Assembly (NCBI GenBank): GCA_019412865.1 | Contig: DXOJ01000359.1 | Coordinates: forward strand, 1 to 8,706 | From: Bacteroides sp. | GTDB taxonomy: Bacteria; Bacteroidota; Bacteroidia; Bacteroidales; Bacteroidaceae | Reading direction: 5' to 3' | DNA length: 8,706 bases | Shown: piece after piece, positions 6,765 to 8,706 of the stretch | Layout of the letters: the number at the start of each line of letters is the position of its first letter | Numbering within the stretch: position 1 is the stretch's first letter | Notes under the pieces: generated by a model | Told to the model about the DNA's origin: nothing | Seen by the model: the letters and a program-made list of their open reading frames with translations, nothing else | Database searches by the model: none | Program-made: the position numbers and the translations under genes

Positions 6765-6770
6765 AACAAG

Positions 6771-7595
6771 ATGGATAAGCAACAATTATTTGAAAACATA
6801 AAGCGCAAAAAATCATTCCTCTGTGTAGGACTTGATACTGACATCAAGAAAATCCCGGAGCATCTGTTGAAAGAAGAAGATCCGATCTTTGCATTCAACA
6901 AAGCCATCATCGACGCGACAGCAGATTTGTGCATCGCCTATAAACCCAATCTGGCTTTCTATGAAAGCATGGGCGTAAAAGGATGGATCGCATTTGAAAA
7001 GACAGTAAAATACATCAAAGATAACTATCCGGATCAATTCATTATCGCTGACGCAAAGCGTGGTGACATCGGAAATACTTCTGCAATGTACGCCCGCACC
7101 TTCTTTGAAGAGCTTAATATCGACTCTGTAACGGTAGCTCCTTATATGGGCGAAGACAGTGTTACTCCGTTCCTTACCTATGAAGGTAAATGGGTGATCC
7201 TGTTGGCATTGACTTCCAACAAAGGTTCGCATGACTTCCAACTAACAGAAGATGTAAACGGCGAACGTCTGTTCGAGAAAGTATTACGTAAATCACAAGA
7301 ATGGGCTAGTGACGACCGCATGATGTATGTGGTAGGTGCCACTCAAGGACGCGCTTTCGAAGATATTCGTAAAATTGTTCCGAACCATTTCCTTCTCGTA
7401 CCAGGTGTAGGAGCACAAGGCGGCTCGCTCGAAGAAGTTTGTAAATACGGAATGAACAGTACATGCGGAATCATTGTTAATTCCTCACGTGGTATCATCT
7501 ACGTAGATAAAACAGAGAAGTTTGCAGAAGCTGCCCGCACCGCCGCACAAGAAGTACAGGCGCAAATGGCTGAACAACTCAAAGCAATTCTCTGA
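6771..7595 (+). CDS. pyrF: Orotidine 5'-phosphate decarboxylase (type 2)
   Basis: A 274-residue cytoplasmic TIM-barrel enzyme that decarboxylates OMP to UMP, the last step of pyrimidine synthesis. The active-site signature is DAKRGD (94-99), with D94, K96 and D99 as the charged catalytic set. VGLDTD (19-24) and YKPN (57-60, K58) supply the remaining substrate and catalytic contacts. The phosphate-binding parts are PGVGAQGG (211-218) and NSSRGIIY with R240. The length and the ALTSNKGS segment place it in the longer type 2 group, not with the E. coli form of about 245 residues. It lies 76 bases after prfA and ends 30 bases before the HD gene. Its presence downstream of purM puts purine and pyrimidine steps in one probable transcript. 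Confidence 0.96.
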   Translation: MDKQQLFENIKRKKSFLCVGLDTDIKKIPEHLLKEEDPIFAFNKAIIDATADLCIAYKPNLAFYESMGVKGWIAFEKTVKYIKDNYPDQFIIADAKRGDIGNTSAMYARTFFEELNIDSVTVAPYMGEDSVTPFLTYEGKWVILLALTSNKGSHDFQLTEDVNGERLFEKVLRKSQEWASDDRMMYVVGATQGRAFEDIRKIVPNHFLLVPGVGAQGGSLEEVCKYGMNSTCGIIVNSSRGIIYVDKTEKFAEAARTAAQEVQAQMAEQLKAIL

Positions 7596-7614
7596 AAAGA
7601 GAAAAAGGATCTCT
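7588..7614 (+). other. Small hairpin across the pyrF stop with an alternative pairing
   Basis: TTCTCT (7588-7593) and AGAGAA (7598-7603) form a 6-bp stem closed by a GAAA loop that contains the rest of the TGA stop codon. The right arm can instead pair through AGAGA (7598-7602) with TCTCT (7610-7614). No T-run follows, so it is not an intrinsic terminator. It may be chance. Confidence 0.3.
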
Positions 7615-7625
7615 AAAGAAAACGA

Positions 7626-8706
7626 ATGCCTTACGAAAGAAAGATAATTAACGACCCCGTATTCGGGTTCATCAATATTCCAAAGGGGTTACTGTACGAT
7701 ATAGTACGGCATCCCCTTTTGCAGCGTCTTACCCGCATCAAGCAGGTAGGATTATCATCTGTTGTATACCCCGGTGCACAACATACCCGCTTCCAACACT
7801 CTTTAGGTGCTTTTTACTTGATGAGTGAAGCTATCAGCCAACTGGCTTCTAAAGGTAATTTCATCTTTGACAGTGAAGCGGAAGCTGTACAGGCCGCCAT
7901 CCTGTTACATGATATAGGACATGGGCCTTTCTCACATGTACTGGAAGATACTATAGTAAAAGGGGTCTCCCACGAAGAGATTTCCCTCATGCTGATGGAA
8001 CGGATGAACAAAGAGATGAGTGGTCAGCTTAGTCTTGCCATTCAAATCTTCAAAGACGAATATCCAAAACGCTTTCTCCATCAACTTGTAAGCGGTCAGT
8101 TGGATATGGACAGACTTGATTATCTTCGCCGTGACAGCTTTTATACAGGCGTGACAGAAGGAAACATCGGTTCCGCCCGAATTATCAAAATGCTTGATGT
8201 AGCGGATGACCGACTCGTTATCGAATCCAAAGGGATCTATTCTATTGAGAATTTCCTCACGGCACGTCGCTTGATGTACTGGCAAGTATACCTGCATAAG
8301 ACATCCGTCGCATACGAAAAGATGCTGATTAGTACTCTATTACGTGCCAAAGAATTAGCTTCCCAAAGAGTGGAACTGTTTGCATCACCCGCATTGCGTT
8401 TTTTCCTTTACAATGATATCAATCCTACGGAATTCTATCATAACCCCGACTGTCTGGAGAATTTTATCCAGCTAGACGACAATGATATATGGACAGCCTT
8501 GAAAGTGTGGAGCACCCATACAGACAAGGTACTTTCTACTTTAAGCACGGGAATGATAAACCGAAATATCTTTAAAGTAGAAATTTCATCGGAACCGATT
8601 AGTGAGGACAGAAAAAAAGAATTAACTTTGCACATCAGCCAGCAATTAGGTATAACCCTTTCCGAAGCGAACTATTTTGTCTCTACCCCCAGCATCGAAA
8701 AGAATA
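7626..8706 (+). CDS. HD-domain phosphohydrolase, SAMHD1/YwfO-like (3' end cut by window)
   Basis: An open frame from ATG at 7626 runs without a stop to the window end, giving 360 residues with the C-terminus missing. It begins MPYERKIINDPVFGFI. The HD metal site is complete: H58 (in RFQHSLG), H95-D96 and D162, by comparison with SAMHD1 H167, H206, D207 and D311. The stretch HDIGHGPFSH (95-104) is nearly identical to the SAMHD1 core, H116 in SHEEIS fits the catalytic histidine, and DMDRLDYLRRDSFYTGV (160-176) is the classic continuation. Relatives hydrolyse dNTPs to nucleosides and triphosphate, and the neighbours purM and pyrF suit a nucleotide role, but the substrate is unproven. It starts 30 bases after the pyrF stop and is probably in the same operon. 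In Bacteroides I recall lipid A genes (lpxD onward) following this gene; that lies outside the window. Confidence 0.9.
   Translation, partial: MPYERKIINDPVFGFINIPKGLLYDIVRHPLLQRLTRIKQVGLSSVVYPGAQHTRFQHSLGAFYLMSEAISQLASKGNFIFDSEAEAVQAAILLHDIGHGPFSHVLEDTIVKGVSHEEISLMLMERMNKEMSGQLSLAIQIFKDEYPKRFLHQLVSGQLDMDRLDYLRRDSFYTGVTEGNIGSARIIKMLDVADDRLVIESKGIYSIENFLTARRLMYWQVYLHKTSVAYEKMLISTLLRAKELASQRVELFASPALRFFLYNDINPTEFYHNPDCLENFIQLDDNDIWTALKVWSTHTDKVLSTLSTGMINRNIFKVEISSEPISEDRKKELTLHISQQLGITLSEANYFVSTPSIEKN

Noticed and set aside
6813..7241. A 142-codon minus-strand open frame within pyrF
   Set aside because: Antisense shadow of the OMP decarboxylase gene; no supporting motif or promoter.

Overview
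The window looks like an ordinary chromosomal core segment of a Bacteroides-type member of the Bacteroidota. Three things point there. The protein sequences have a Bacteroidota flavour, especially the PurM, RF1 and TPM/LemA proteins. Shine-Dalgarno sites are absent and replaced by A-rich leaders. Two promoter -7 elements match the Bacteroides TAnnTTTG consensus. All nine genes are on the + strand; no tRNA, rRNA, CRISPR array, insertion sequence or phage gene was seen. The species cannot be fixed from this reading.

Layout. Bases 1-86 hold a short intergenic block of CAACTATC-type repeats. Next come ubiE/menG (87-824, last methylation step of menaquinone synthesis), aroE (867-1613, shikimate dehydrogenase) and a predicted lipoprotein alpha/beta hydrolase (1632-2582), closely spaced and probably co-transcribed. 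A -7 promoter element at 2628-2635 starts a second unit: a secreted or membrane TPM-domain protein with a zinc ribbon and a glycine-rich tail (2655-3572), then lemA (3620-4201). A 17-bp perfect hairpin (4227-4275) probably ends it. A clear promoter (4352-4382) then drives a third unit: purM (4412-5578), prfA (5582-6694), pyrF (6771-7595) and an HD-domain phosphohydrolase (7626 to beyond the window end).

How the genes relate. The third unit combines a purine step (AIR synthase), a pyrimidine step (OMP decarboxylase), translation termination (RF1) and a SAMHD1-like HD protein that may act on nucleotides. The first unit is linked only loosely, through chorismate: AroE feeds the pathway that supplies menaquinone, which UbiE/MenG finishes. 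TPM and LemA are a recurrent but poorly understood envelope pair.

No clearly new system is visible. The items most worth a second look are the prfA UAG stop followed by an open frame that ends just before pyrF, the related repeat blocks in two spacers, the TPM-LemA pair, and the divergent PurM. Motifs, positions and repeats were read by eye; family comparisons come from memory, not from searches.
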